Positions 9,155 through 16,064 of a stretch of DNA of 36,557 nt are shown piece after piece. The notes beneath the pieces were generated by a model that ran no database searches, was not told where the DNA came from, and worked only from the letters and a program-made list of their open reading frames with translations. Every line of letters begins with the position of its first letter. Positions within the stretch are counted from its first letter, which is position 1. Position numbers and translations under genes: made by a program. The DNA is from a virus, in the IMG/VR virus record IMGVR_UViG_3300043449_001668, positions 1 to 36,557 of that record. One strand, written 5' to 3'.

Positions 9155-9385
9155 GTGGAGCCGGAAATCGACCCCATAAAATACGGTGCCATGTGGCAGC
9201 GCGTACAGGACTACGAGCGCCGCTTTGAGGTCATCGACAAGAAGCTCGACAAGATGGAGCGCCAGATCGAGGAGCTGCTGGCTCTTGCCAACAAGGGCAA
9301 AGGCGGCTTCTGGATGGGTATGACCATCGCGTCAATGGTCGGCGGGGCAGTTACCTGGGCCACAGGACATTTCAAAAATGTTTGA
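9155..9385 (+). CDS. Coiled-coil membrane protein (XhlA-like)
   Basis: A 76-residue protein starting at GTG 9155, preceded by AGGAG. Residues 14-47 form a charged heptad-rich coiled coil (RRFEVIDKKLDKMERQIEEL). Residues 51-69 are a single hydrophobic segment (FWMGMTIASMVGGAVTWAT). The architecture resembles XhlA-type phage membrane proteins that assist holins, and also small ejection or anchor proteins. It overlaps the next tiny membrane gene by eight bases. A lysis role is possible, but the main lysis genes lie 12 kb away. Confidence 0.6.
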   Translation: MEPEIDPIKYGAMWQRVQDYERRFEVIDKKLDKMERQIEELLALANKGKGGFWMGMTIASMVGGAVTWATGHFKNV

Positions 9386-9470
9386 CTGGTTTCTGGCCTT
9401 CCTGTTCGCGGCCCTTTTGGTGGCCTGCATGCTGGCGTTCATCAAATTCGCTTTCTGGATGTACATGTAA
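9378..9470 (+). CDS. Tiny single-span membrane protein
   Basis: A 30-residue peptide (MFDWFLAFLFAALLVACMLA start) that is almost entirely one transmembrane helix ending in FWMYM. It overlaps the end of the preceding membrane gene and its TAA overlaps the next ATG (TAATG at 9467-9471). Such tightly nested frames support it being real despite its size. It may be a pinholin-like or membrane-regulatory peptide, but no family is recognised. Confidence 0.55.
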   Translation: MFDWFLAFLFAALLVACMLAFIKFAFWMYM

Positions 9471-9934
9471 TGCTAGATCCAATAACTGCATTCGCCACGG
9501 CGCAAGCTGCGGTGGCTGGCATCCAGAAAGCCCTGAAACTTGGTAAGGACATTCAGGGGCTTGTCGGCGAGTTCGGCAAGTTTTTCGACGCCAAGGATGC
9601 GGTGCAGAAAGCCGCAAACGATGCGGGCAAGAAGGGCCAGTCCGACACTGGCAAGGCGATGGAAATTGTCATGCAGGCTAATGCCTTGCGCGAGGCCGAG
9701 GAACAGCTAAAGCACCAATTGGTCTATGGGGGCTACCCGGAACTCTGGGAAAACATGCTCCGAGAGCGGATGAAAATTCGCCAAGCTCGTGAAAAAGCCG
9801 AGCGAGAAGCAAAAATAGCCCGCCGACGACTCGTTTCTCAGCGCATCTTTTACGCGCAAATTGTCGGCGGCACCATCGTCGTCGTCATTTTCGGCGTTCT
9901 CATCGTCCTCATCATCCGACAGGCCACCCAATGA
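9470..9934 (+). CDS. Helical protein with C-terminal membrane anchor
   Basis: A 154-residue protein. Residues 1-50 are Ala-rich amphipathic helix. Residues 95-122 are strongly basic and coiled-coil-like (RMKIRQAREKAEREAKIARR). Residues 129-149 are a clear membrane span (AQIVGGTIVVVIFGVLIVLI). The topology would leave a long cytoplasmic or virion-internal helix on an anchor. It belongs to the membrane-protein trio at 9155-9934. Function unknown; a role in virion membrane penetration or lysis control is inference. Confidence 0.65.
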   Translation: MLDPITAFATAQAAVAGIQKALKLGKDIQGLVGEFGKFFDAKDAVQKAANDAGKKGQSDTGKAMEIVMQANALREAEEQLKHQLVYGGYPELWENMLRERMKIRQAREKAEREAKIARRRLVSQRIFYAQIVGGTIVVVIFGVLIVLIIRQATQ

Positions 9935-10167
9935 ACCCTGAGCTTCAAAAATATTACGAAGAACGATTTAGCTTGTTTTCTCAGCAAGGCTGGGTCGATC
10001 TGATGGAAGATGTTGACAAAATGCTAGAGTCGCTAAACAATATTTCTACGATTGATGACGCAAACGCCTTACAATTTCGCAAAGGCGAGTTATCAATCTT
10101 GCTGTGGCTGAAAAATCTCAAGCAGATCAGCGAGCGAGCATACGAGGACTTAAATGCCAATGTATGA
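9931..10167 (+). CDS. Small helical structural-region protein
   Basis: A 78-residue, mostly helical acidic protein (MNPELQKYYEERFSLFSQQG; LMEDVDKMLESLNN). No cysteine, membrane segment or known motif is seen. It overlaps the preceding gene by four bases and the following zinc-ribbon gene by 14. Small helical proteins here in podovirus maps are often minor virion or assembly factors. That is position-based only. Confidence 0.6.
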   Translation: MNPELQKYYEERFSLFSQQGWVDLMEDVDKMLESLNNISTIDDANALQFRKGELSILLWLKNLKQISERAYEDLNANV

Positions 10168-10375
10168 ATTTGTCTGCGAATGCGGACAACGAATTGAGCG
10201 GCTGGCCAGATATGGCGAGCCGGTTCAGTGTGCGTGCGGTAGAAATGCCGCGCGCGTTATGAGCGCCCCAGCGTTCAAACTTGAAGGGTGGTCTGGGCAC
10301 TTTCCGAGCGAACACGGTCGGTTTGAGCGCAAGCACCTGGAGAAGTTGAACGCAGAGCGCAAAGCCAACTCATAA
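10154..10375 (+). CDS. FmdB-like zinc ribbon protein
   Basis: A 73-residue protein. MPMYEFVCECGQRIERLARY, then QCACGR and VMSAPAFK, follow the FmdB zinc-ribbon plan, with C8, C10, C26 and C28 as likely zinc ligands. The tail is basic and helical (FERKHLEKLNAERKANS). FmdB-like ribbons are common in phage structural regions, where they may bind nucleic acid or act as minor head proteins. It sits just before the scaffold gene. Confidence 0.7.
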   Translation: MPMYEFVCECGQRIERLARYGEPVQCACGRNAARVMSAPAFKLEGWSGHFPSEHGRFERKHLEKLNAERKANS

Positions 10376-10426
10376 GCAGCAATGCCGAGTTGAATCTCCT
10401 ACAACCAAGATTGGCAGGAACCCAAT

Positions 10427-11167
10427 ATGTTGATTGACAAAGAAACTGAGTTGCCCAGCGAAATCGAAGCTGAAGAACCCAAACCCGAGGCCCCTGAGAT
10501 TCCCGAGAAGTATCGGGCTAAAAGTCTTGAAGAGGTCATTCGCATGCACCAAGAGGCTGAAAAGCTCATTGGCAAGCAGGCGCAAGAAGTGGGGGAAGTT
10601 CGCAAGCTCGCCGATGAACTCTTAAAGCAGAACCTCAGTTCAAAGCAACAACCTATTCAAGAAGATGAGCCGGAAGTAGATTTCTTTGAGAATCCCCAGA
10701 AAGCTGTTCAAAAGACCGTTGATAAACACCCGGATGTGCTCGCAGCGCGCCAAGCGGCTGCGGATTTCAAACGGATGCAGACTCAGCAAAAGCTCGCACA
10801 AGAGCACCCTGATTACGCCCAGCTAGTCCAAGATCCCGAGTTCGCAGCTTGGATCAAAGGCTCGCCAGTGCGTATTGGCCTCTATGCAAAAGCCGATGGT
10901 GAGTTTGACTTTGATTCGGCCAATGAACTGCTCTCGACCTACAAACAAATTCGCGGCGTTAAGACCAAGCAGACTGAAGAGGCGGGAGACGCCGTCAGGA
11001 AGCAGAATCTCAAAACCGCGCAGGTGGATGTGGGTGGCTCTGGAGAAAGCTCCAAGCGAGTCTATCGCCGCGCTGACCTTATCAGGCTCAAGATGACTGA
11101 TCCTTCCCGCTACGAAGCACTAAGTGACGAAATCATGAAGGCTTACGCAGAGGGACGGGTTCGTTAA
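10427..11167 (+). CDS. Putative scaffolding protein
   Basis: A 246-residue acidic, charged, helical protein immediately upstream of the capsid gene, the classic place for a scaffold. The N-terminus is Glu/Pro-rich (TELPSEIEAEEPKPEAPEIP). It is followed by EKYRAKSLEEVIRMHQEAEK, a motif common in podovirus scaffolds, and long coiled-coil stretches. The C-terminus is basic (RRADLIRLKMTDPSRY), as expected for capsid-binding ends. It would guide coat assembly and then leave the prohead. Confidence 0.82.
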   Translation: MLIDKETELPSEIEAEEPKPEAPEIPEKYRAKSLEEVIRMHQEAEKLIGKQAQEVGEVRKLADELLKQNLSSKQQPIQEDEPEVDFFENPQKAVQKTVDKHPDVLAARQAAADFKRMQTQQKLAQEHPDYAQLVQDPEFAAWIKGSPVRIGLYAKADGEFDFDSANELLSTYKQIRGVKTKQTEEAGDAVRKQNLKTAQVDVGGSGESSKRVYRRADLIRLKMTDPSRYEALSDEIMKAYAEGRVR

Positions 11168-11194
11168 ACCCATTCTTTTTTGGAGATTTCACTT

Positions 11195-11260
11195 ATGGCA
11201 AACACCGCCTTTTCCCCGACTAATAGTGTCACGACCACTTCCGCAGCGAACTTCATCCCT
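11195..11260 (+). CDS. Major capsid protein, exon 1 (22 codons)
   Basis: This is the N-terminal arm of the coat protein, MANTAFSPTNSVTTTSAANF then IP, starting at ATG 11195 with TGGAG upstream. Unspliced reading adds only Ser-Leu before TAA at 11267-11269. The next capsid residues, EIWSDEIVAAYKKN, appear 591 bases later in phase 0. NFIPEIWSDE is a familiar N-terminal motif of podovirus coat proteins, so the split sits in its middle. The last six bases, ATCCCT, pair with GGGGAT at 11275-11280 to form the intron's P1 helix, with the expected U-G wobble at the 5' splice site. Confidence 0.88.
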
Positions 11261-11851
11261 AGCCTGTAAATTTTGGGGATTTAAAACCTTCTCTGAATAA
11301 CTGGGAGCAAACTTCGGGTGTTGTAACCAGAGGGAACACGATTGAACAACGACGCAGTTCACGCTAAGGAGGCGTATGAAGCGACTAAGTTGGAAGTACA
11401 TTGCAGGTTTGATAGACGGTGAAGGCTGTCTTGATGTACAGATCACCAGCGGGATTTACGTGCGGCCAAGAGTTCGAGTTGGACTGGCCGACAACTGCAA
11501 GATGCTCTTGCAGATGTTGCACGCAAATCACGGCGGTTCTCTGATCACAAGACCAAGCACGAACCCGAACTGGCAAAGTTCAACGTCTTGGGAACTGTGT
11601 GGGTATACGCTGGTATGCCCGTTCCTTAGAAACTTTGCCAACCACATGTTTATCAAGCATGAACAGGCCAAATTCCTTCTTGCGTTAGAAGGGATACTGA
11701 AAGGCAGACAGGTCGCCGATGAGGCAAGACAGTTTGTCGTAGATGAGCTAAAAGCAATGAAGCGTGACCCGCACAGACTAAGTGAGAGGGCGCAAGAAAG
11801 ACTGATGTCTCTCTTGTGATGCGATAGTCGGGCCGACTTTTTAGTCGGTGG
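11261..11851 (+). ncRNA. Group I self-splicing intron in the capsid gene
   Basis: A 591-nt intron. The 5' exon end AUCCCU (11255-11260) pairs with GGGGAU (11275-11280), giving P1 with a U-G wobble at the splice site. The adjacent AAAUUUU (11268-11274) pairs with the 3' exon start GAAAUUU (11852-11858) as P10, so both exons line up on one continuous guide. The intron ends in G (11851). A perfect P9-like hairpin, CCGACU-UUUU-AGUCGG, lies at 11833-11848, and UAGUC at 11825-11829 looks like the 3' strand of P7. GACUA at 11383-11387 could be its partner; GUUCACGCUAAG at 11357-11368 also resembles the conserved core, so the core fold is not settled by eye. The endonuclease gene fills the likely P8 loop region. 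Confidence 0.88.
11376..11819 (+). CDS. LAGLIDADG homing endonuclease (intron-encoded)
   Basis: A 147-residue protein with a single LAGLIDADG motif, YIAGLIDGEG (8-17). E16 occupies the catalytic acidic position, normally Asp or Glu. One motif means it probably acts as a homodimer, like I-CreI, cutting an intronless capsid allele at the exon junction so that the intron copies itself in. The middle is a beta-rich DNA-binding region (VRPRVRVGLADNCKMLLQML) and the C-terminus is helical (VVDELKAMKRDPHRLSERAQ). A strong AAGGAGG at 11366-11372 precedes ATG 11376, so it is translated from its own site rather than fused to exon 1. It may also help intron folding, as some maturases do. Confidence 0.9.
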   Translation: MKRLSWKYIAGLIDGEGCLDVQITSGIYVRPRVRVGLADNCKMLLQMLHANHGGSLITRPSTNPNWQSSTSWELCGYTLVCPFLRNFANHMFIKHEQAKFLLALEGILKGRQVADEARQFVVDELKAMKRDPHRLSERAQERLMSLL

Positions 11852-12760
11852 GAAATTTGGAGTGATGAGATTGTTGCCGCCTACAAGAAGAACCTTGTGC
11901 TGGCGAACCTCGTCAAGCGCATGAACTTCAAGGGCAAGAAGGGTGACACGGTCAACATCCCGTCGCCTGCTCGTGGCTCTGCCAACGCTAAGGCTGCAAC
12001 TGACGCCGTGACCCTGATCGCTGAGAGCGACAGCAACATCCAGGTGCTGATCAACAAGCACTACGAGTACAGCCGCCTGATCGAAGACATCGTCGAAGTT
12101 CAAGCCCTGACCTCGCTGCGCTCGTTCTACACCGAGGACGCTGGTTACGCTCTGGCTCGTCGTATCGACACCGATCTGGTTCAACTGGGCCGCGCTTTCA
12201 ACGGCGCTACCGTTGGCACCGACGACTATGCTACCAGCAACACCGCTACCAAGGCGTACATCGGCTCGGACGGCACCACTGCCTACAACAGCACGACCTC
12301 TAACGCCGCTGCTCTGACTGATGCTGCTATTCGCCGCACCATCCAGCGCCTGGATGACAACGATGTCCCGATGGACAACCGTTTCTTCCTGATCCCTCCG
12401 TCTAGCCGTAACACCCTGATGGGGCTGGCCCGCTACACCGAACAAGCCTTCATCGGCAACGGTGATGCGATCCGCAACGGCGAAATCGGTCAACTCTACG
12501 GCATGGCCGTCTTCGCCTCCACCAACGCCGACACCGGCGCGGGCAACACTGGCGCTGACCGCATCTGCCTGATGGGCCACCGTGACGCGATGGTGCTGAT
12601 TGAGCAACTGGGCATCCGCTCGCAGACTCAGTACAAGCAGGAATACCTGGGCACGCTGTTCACCGCTGACACCATCTATGGCGTCAAGGCTCTGCGTACC
12701 TCGGCTACCAGCACTGCGTCCAACGCTTCTGCCGCCTTCGCTCTGGCCGTTCCGGCCTAA
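11852..12760 (+). CDS. Major capsid protein, exon 2 (302 codons)
   Basis: The bulk of the coat protein. Joined to exon 1 it gives a 324-residue protein beginning the second part with EIWSDEIVAAYKKNLVLANL. Capsid-type features include GDTVNIPSPARG, a long spine-helix region (YEYSRLIEDIVEVQALTSLR) and a late stretch LGTLFTADTIYGVKALRTSA. The codon use is strongly biased toward GC-ending codons, consistent with high expression. A start at GTG 11897 is the first start codon inside this exon but would drop the conserved arm and has no ribosome site. The gene is followed by a strong terminator. Confidence 0.9.
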   Translation, partial: EIWSDEIVAAYKKNLVLANLVKRMNFKGKKGDTVNIPSPARGSANAKAATDAVTLIAESDSNIQVLINKHYEYSRLIEDIVEVQALTSLRSFYTEDAGYALARRIDTDLVQLGRAFNGATVGTDDYATSNTATKAYIGSDGTTAYNSTTSNAAALTDAAIRRTIQRLDDNDVPMDNRFFLIPPSSRNTLMGLARYTEQAFIGNGDAIRNGEIGQLYGMAVFASTNADTGAGNTGADRICLMGHRDAMVLIEQLGIRSQTQYKQEYLGTLFTADTIYGVKALRTSATSTASNASAAFALAVPA

Positions 12761-12766
12761 TGAACA

Positions 12767-12799
12767 GCCCCCTGGCCACAAGCCGGGGGGCGTCTTTTT
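12767..12799 (+). terminator. Rho-independent terminator after the capsid gene
   Basis: A ten-base-pair stem (12767-12776 with 12782-12791, one G-U pair) closes a CACAA loop and is followed by GTCTTTTT. It lies seven bases after the capsid stop codon, so it probably attenuates transcription and keeps capsid mRNA above downstream genes. Its apex GGCCACAAGCC is identical to that of the next terminator. Confidence 0.9.
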
Positions 12800-12811
12800 A
12801 AGGAGATTGAA

Positions 12812-13135
12812 ATGGCTGCTGCTTCCGCTATTACTTCCCGTCGTGGTAACGACCAGTTCCGGGGTATTTTCTCCGATACCTGGGCCGTCACCTGCACGCT
12901 CAACTCGGCTTCTGTGGCCGATCAAGGCGCTGCTACCGATACCGTGGCTGTCCCGGGCGTCGCCCTGGGCGATATGGTGATCGGCATGTCCGCTGGCGTG
13001 GATGAGGCCGGCCTTGTGCGCCGCGCTTACGTCTCCGCTGCTAACACGGTGACGATTGCGACCACCAATACCACTGGTGGCGCTGTTGATCTAGCGTCAA
13101 CGACCGTTAAACTGGTCATTGCTCGCATGGTGTAA
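12812..13135 (+). CDS. Putative head decoration protein
   Basis: A 107-residue, Ala/Thr/Val-rich beta protein (MAAASAITSRRGNDQFRGIF), lacking cysteine except one. AAGGAG precedes its ATG. It is bracketed by two terminators and directly follows the capsid gene, which is where small capsid-decorating proteins usually sit. The alternating pattern VTIATTNTTGGAVDL suits a small beta-barrel. The role is inferred from position and composition. Confidence 0.65.
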   Translation: MAAASAITSRRGNDQFRGIFSDTWAVTCTLNSASVADQGAATDTVAVPGVALGDMVIGMSAGVDEAGLVRRAYVSAANTVTIATTNTTGGAVDLASTTVKLVIARMV

Positions 13136-13138
13136 ACG

Positions 13139-13164
13139 ACAGGGGGCCACAAGCCCCCTGTTTT
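13139..13164 (+). terminator. Rho-independent terminator after the decoration gene
   Basis: A perfect nine-base-pair stem (13139-13147 with 13153-13161) has loop CACAA and a downstream TTTT. It lies just after the stop of the decoration-like gene. The same 11-base apex GGCCACAAGCC occurs in the terminator at 12767-12799, suggesting duplication or a shared evolutionary source. It probably sets a second step-down in transcription. Confidence 0.85.
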
Positions 13165-13177
13165 ACAAGGAATATAC

Positions 13178-13387
13178 ATGGCAACCTTTCGCTGCCTTCA
13201 GAGTGGTAATACGGTGACGTTCACTCTTCAGCATGACATTGATTCCATGAGAGGCCACCCCGGCTACGTTCGCGTGGACGAGCCCGCCCCCATGCAGCCA
13301 GAGCATGACCCCAATGCTCAGCGCGTGCATACACCCCTGACCGCGCCGCCCAAACCGCGTGGTCGTCCTCGTCGCGTTAGCATTTAA
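13178..13387 (+). CDS. Small hypothetical protein of the head-tail region
   Basis: A 69-residue protein (MATFRCLQSGNTVTFTLQHD) with an N-terminal beta domain and a Pro/Arg-rich tail (PKPRGRPRRVSI). The tail resembles an AT-hook-like basic extension (PRGRPRR) that could bind DNA. AAGGA precedes the ATG. The position between decoration and joining proteins suggests a minor virion component. No family is recognised. Confidence 0.65.
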   Translation: MATFRCLQSGNTVTFTLQHDIDSMRGHPGYVRVDEPAPMQPEHDPNAQRVHTPLTAPPKPRGRPRRVSI

Positions 13388-13397
13388 GGAGAACGCT

Positions 13398-13589
13398 ATG
13401 CCAATGGTTGGTGGTAAAAAGTATCCCTACACTACAGCGGGCAAAAAGGCCGCTAAAGTAGCCAAAGTGATGGGGGAGTACAAAGAAGGTACTCTACACT
13501 CCGGCAAAAAAGGCCCTGTCGTTAAGTCCCGCAAGCAAGCGGTGGCTATTGCTATGTCCGAAGCTGGCATGGCCAAAAAGAAAAAATGA
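13398..13589 (+). CDS. Small basic protein, DUF6496-like
   Basis: A 63-residue Lys-rich protein. The motif VMGEYKEGTLHSGKKGPVVK then SRKQAVAIAMSEAG is the recurrent DUF6496-type signature found in small phage and bacterial proteins. The ATG at 13398 is preceded by AAGGAG. The C-terminus is AKKKK, and the net charge suggests nucleic acid binding. It overlaps the next gene by four bases. Function unknown. Confidence 0.75.
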   Translation: MPMVGGKKYPYTTAGKKAAKVAKVMGEYKEGTLHSGKKGPVVKSRKQAVAIAMSEAGMAKKKK

Positions 13590-13879
13590 AGACGCCCGCT
13601 TGGACGCGTAAAGAAGGAAAAGCGCCCTCTGGCGGCTTGAACGCCAAGGGGCGCGCGTCTTATAATGCGGCTACCGGGGGCAATCTCAAAGCCCCGGTGA
13701 AGTCAGGCGACAACCCTCGACGGGCCTCCTTTTTAGCGCGGATGGGCAACATGCCCGGGCCGGAATACAAGGATGGGGAGCCGACACGACTTCTCTTGTC
13801 CTTGAGGGCCTGGGGCGCGTCGTCCAAAGCGGACGCTAAGGCGAAAGCCAAGGCGATCTCGGCAAGGAACAAGAAATGA
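13586..13879 (+). CDS. Small basic protein, DUF6321-like
   Basis: A 97-residue basic protein. TPAWTRKEGKAPSGGLNAKG then RASYNAATGGNLKAPVKSG is a pattern recalled for DUF6321 phage proteins, usually next to the DUF6496-like gene as here. The tail is Ala/Lys-rich (KADAKAKAKAISARNKK). Overlaps of four bases on both sides imply coupled translation. The pair may be virion DNA-associated proteins, which is inference. Confidence 0.72.
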   Translation: MKTPAWTRKEGKAPSGGLNAKGRASYNAATGGNLKAPVKSGDNPRRASFLARMGNMPGPEYKDGEPTRLLLSLRAWGASSKADAKAKAKAISARNKK

Positions 13880-14523
13880 CGTACCTTGAGATGATCAACG
13901 ATGTGCTCACGCGCTTGCGTGAGACACCTGTCGCTACCAATAGCGAGACGACATACTCGGCGTTGATCGGCAAGTTTGTCAACGATGCCAAGCGCCAAGT
14001 CGAAGACGCCTACACCTGGAATGCTCTTGAGCAGGTCATTCAGGTGAATACGGTGGCGAACACCTATGTCTATTCGCTCACTGGCGCAGGCCAGAAGTTC
14101 CGCCTGGAAGACGCGATCAACGTCACCTCCAACGTGACGCTACGCAACATTTCCTACGAGTGGATGAACCGTCGCCAGAACTTTGCGACGCCTGTTTACG
14201 GCATCCCGTCCGAATTCATCTTCGACGGCGTGGATGGTAATGGCGACGCCAAGGTGACGCTGTACTCGCGCCCGGATGGCGTCTATAACCTGCAATTCAC
14301 GCTGAACATCCCGCAAGCGTCGCTGACGGCTGATGGCACGACTGTCTTGGCCCCGGATGTGCTGATCGTGCAAAACGCCTATGCTCGCGCATTGGCCGAG
14401 CGCGGCGAAGACGGGGGGATGACCTCCTCGGAAGCCTATCAACTGTATCGCTTGATGCTGTCAGACTACATCGCTCTAGAAGCCTCGCGCTTTCCCGACT
14501 ACGACGCCTTTGAAGCCGTATGA
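13876..14523 (+). CDS. Putative tail tube protein A / head-tail adaptor
   Basis: A 215-residue protein. The N-terminus TYLEMINDVLTRLRETPVAT with NDAKRQVEDAYTWNALEQV is typical of gp11-like adaptors in T7-type short tails, which bind the portal and form the upper tail. The middle is beta-rich (GVYNLQFTLNIPQASL) and the end is helical (EAYQLYRLMLSDYIALEASR). The partner is probably the product of 14520-16064, with which it overlaps by four bases. Family identity is from remembered pattern and order. Confidence 0.75.
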   Translation: MTYLEMINDVLTRLRETPVATNSETTYSALIGKFVNDAKRQVEDAYTWNALEQVIQVNTVANTYVYSLTGAGQKFRLEDAINVTSNVTLRNISYEWMNRRQNFATPVYGIPSEFIFDGVDGNGDAKVTLYSRPDGVYNLQFTLNIPQASLTADGTTVLAPDVLIVQNAYARALAERGEDGGMTSSEAYQLYRLMLSDYIALEASRFPDYDAFEAV

Positions 14524-16064
14524 GCGAACCGATCTCCACCTACAGCATCTCAGCGCCGGGTTTTTACGGCCTGAATACTCAAGACTCGCCTCTTGATTTG
14601 AATGCTGGCTTTGCCCTTGTTGCCAACAACTGCATCATTGATCAGTACGGCCGCATTGGCTCGCGTAAAGGGTGGGCCCGTGTTAACGCCAGTTCTGGTG
14701 ACCTGGGGGCCAACCCCATCGGTGTTATAGCCGAGCTAATACAGACGGACGGTACGACCACTGTACTATTCGCTGGCAATAACAAGCTGTTCAAATTGGA
14801 CGGTTCTAACGCCGTTGTCGAGCTGACCTACGGAGGCGGGGGCACTGCTCCTACGATCACGGCAAATAACTGGTCCTGCGCCGCGCTCAATGGCATTATG
14901 TACTTCTTCCAAGAAGGCTATACGCCCTTGATCTACGATCCGGCGGTCAGCACGACGACTTATCGCCGCGTAAGCGAGAAGACGGGCTACGCTGGCACAG
15001 TGCCTTCGGGCAATATCGTCATCTCGGCATACGGGCGTCTTTGGGTGGCCGACACGACGACGGATAACACGACGATCTCGTTTTCTGATCTCCTCTCAGG
15101 CCATGTTTGGACTGGCGGCACCTCTGGCACGCTAGACATCAATAAGGTCTGGCCCAGTGGCGCGGACAACATTACCGGCCTTGCAGCGCACAATAACTTC
15201 CTGATCATCTTCGGTTCGCGTCAGATTCTGGTCTATTCGGGCGCAACTGCGCCTTCGACTATGACGCTGTATGACACGGTCGGCGGCATTGGCTGCATCG
15301 CCCGCGATTCGATCCAGAACACAGGCAAGGACGTTTTGTTCCTGTCCAACTCTGGCGTGCGCTCATTTGCTAGGACGATTGTGGAGAAGTCAGCCCCTCT
15401 GGGGGACTTGTCCAAAAACGTGCGAAGCGATCTGATGAACATCATCAGCGGCGAAACGCTGACAAACGTCAAGTCGGTCTATTCGGAGAAGGAAGCCTTC
15501 TACCTATTGACGCTGCCGTCAGTCAAAGAAGTCTATTGCTTTGACACTCGCGTGCAGTTGCAGGACGGATCGTTTCGTGTCACGACTTGGGACTCGATTG
15601 AGCCTACGGCACTGCTTTCGCGCAAGAATGGCGACGTACTGATTGGCAAGACGGGCTACGTCGGCAAGTACACCGGCTATCAAGACTACCAGTCTGCGTA
15701 CCGGATGCAGTACTTTACAAACCATGCCGACCTTGGAAATCAGAACGTCACGTCGATCCTCAAGCGTCTGAAAGTCATCGTGATCGGCGGCTCTAACCAG
15801 TACGTCACCGCTAAGTGGGCTTTTGACTTTTCGGCTAACTACCTATCGGCCAACATGCTAATCCCGACTCAGGGCGAGTCGGAATACGGCATTGCTGAGT
15901 ACAACATCGCTGAATACTCGGATGGCGTTGCGCTGCAACAGCTTCAGACTCCGGCCAGCGGTAGCGGCAAAGTTGTGCAAACTGGCTACGAATCAGATAT
16001 TAACGGCGCTTCTATGTCGATCCAGAAGATCGAGATTCAGGCTAAGGAAGGAAAAGTATCGTGA
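14520..16064 (+). CDS. Putative tail nozzle / tail tube protein B
   Basis: A 514-residue protein rich in beta structure. The N-terminal SISAPGFYGLNTQDSPLDLN and NNCIIDQYGRIGSRKGWARV resemble the gp12-like nozzle proteins of short-tailed phages. Regular repeats of NNFLIIFGSRQILVYSG type suggest a beta-propeller body. It follows the adaptor gene with a four-base overlap. The nozzle would extend the tail through which DNA leaves. The identification is moderately sure. Confidence 0.75.
   Translation: MSEPISTYSISAPGFYGLNTQDSPLDLNAGFALVANNCIIDQYGRIGSRKGWARVNASSGDLGANPIGVIAELIQTDGTTTVLFAGNNKLFKLDGSNAVVELTYGGGGTAPTITANNWSCAALNGIMYFFQEGYTPLIYDPAVSTTTYRRVSEKTGYAGTVPSGNIVISAYGRLWVADTTTDNTTISFSDLLSGHVWTGGTSGTLDINKVWPSGADNITGLAAHNNFLIIFGSRQILVYSGATAPSTMTLYDTVGGIGCIARDSIQNTGKDVLFLSNSGVRSFARTIVEKSAPLGDLSKNVRSDLMNIISGETLTNVKSVYSEKEAFYLLTLPSVKEVYCFDTRVQLQDGSFRVTTWDSIEPTALLSRKNGDVLIGKTGYVGKYTGYQDYQSAYRMQYFTNHADLGNQNVTSILKRLKVIVIGGSNQYVTAKWAFDFSANYLSANMLIPTQGESEYGIAEYNIAEYSDGVALQQLQTPASGSGKVVQTGYESDINGASMSIQKIEIQAKEGKVS

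Noticed and set aside
11897-12760. Capsid protein starting at GTG 11897 as a standalone gene
   Set aside because: It lacks a ribosome site and would lose the EIWSDEIVAAYKKN arm, which continues in frame upstream to the predicted 3' splice site at 11852.
11528-12925. Long open frame antisense to the capsid exon
   Set aside because: It crosses the intron, exon 2, the terminator and the next gene, with Val/Gly/Ala-biased residues and no motif; a shadow of the strongly codon-biased capsid gene.
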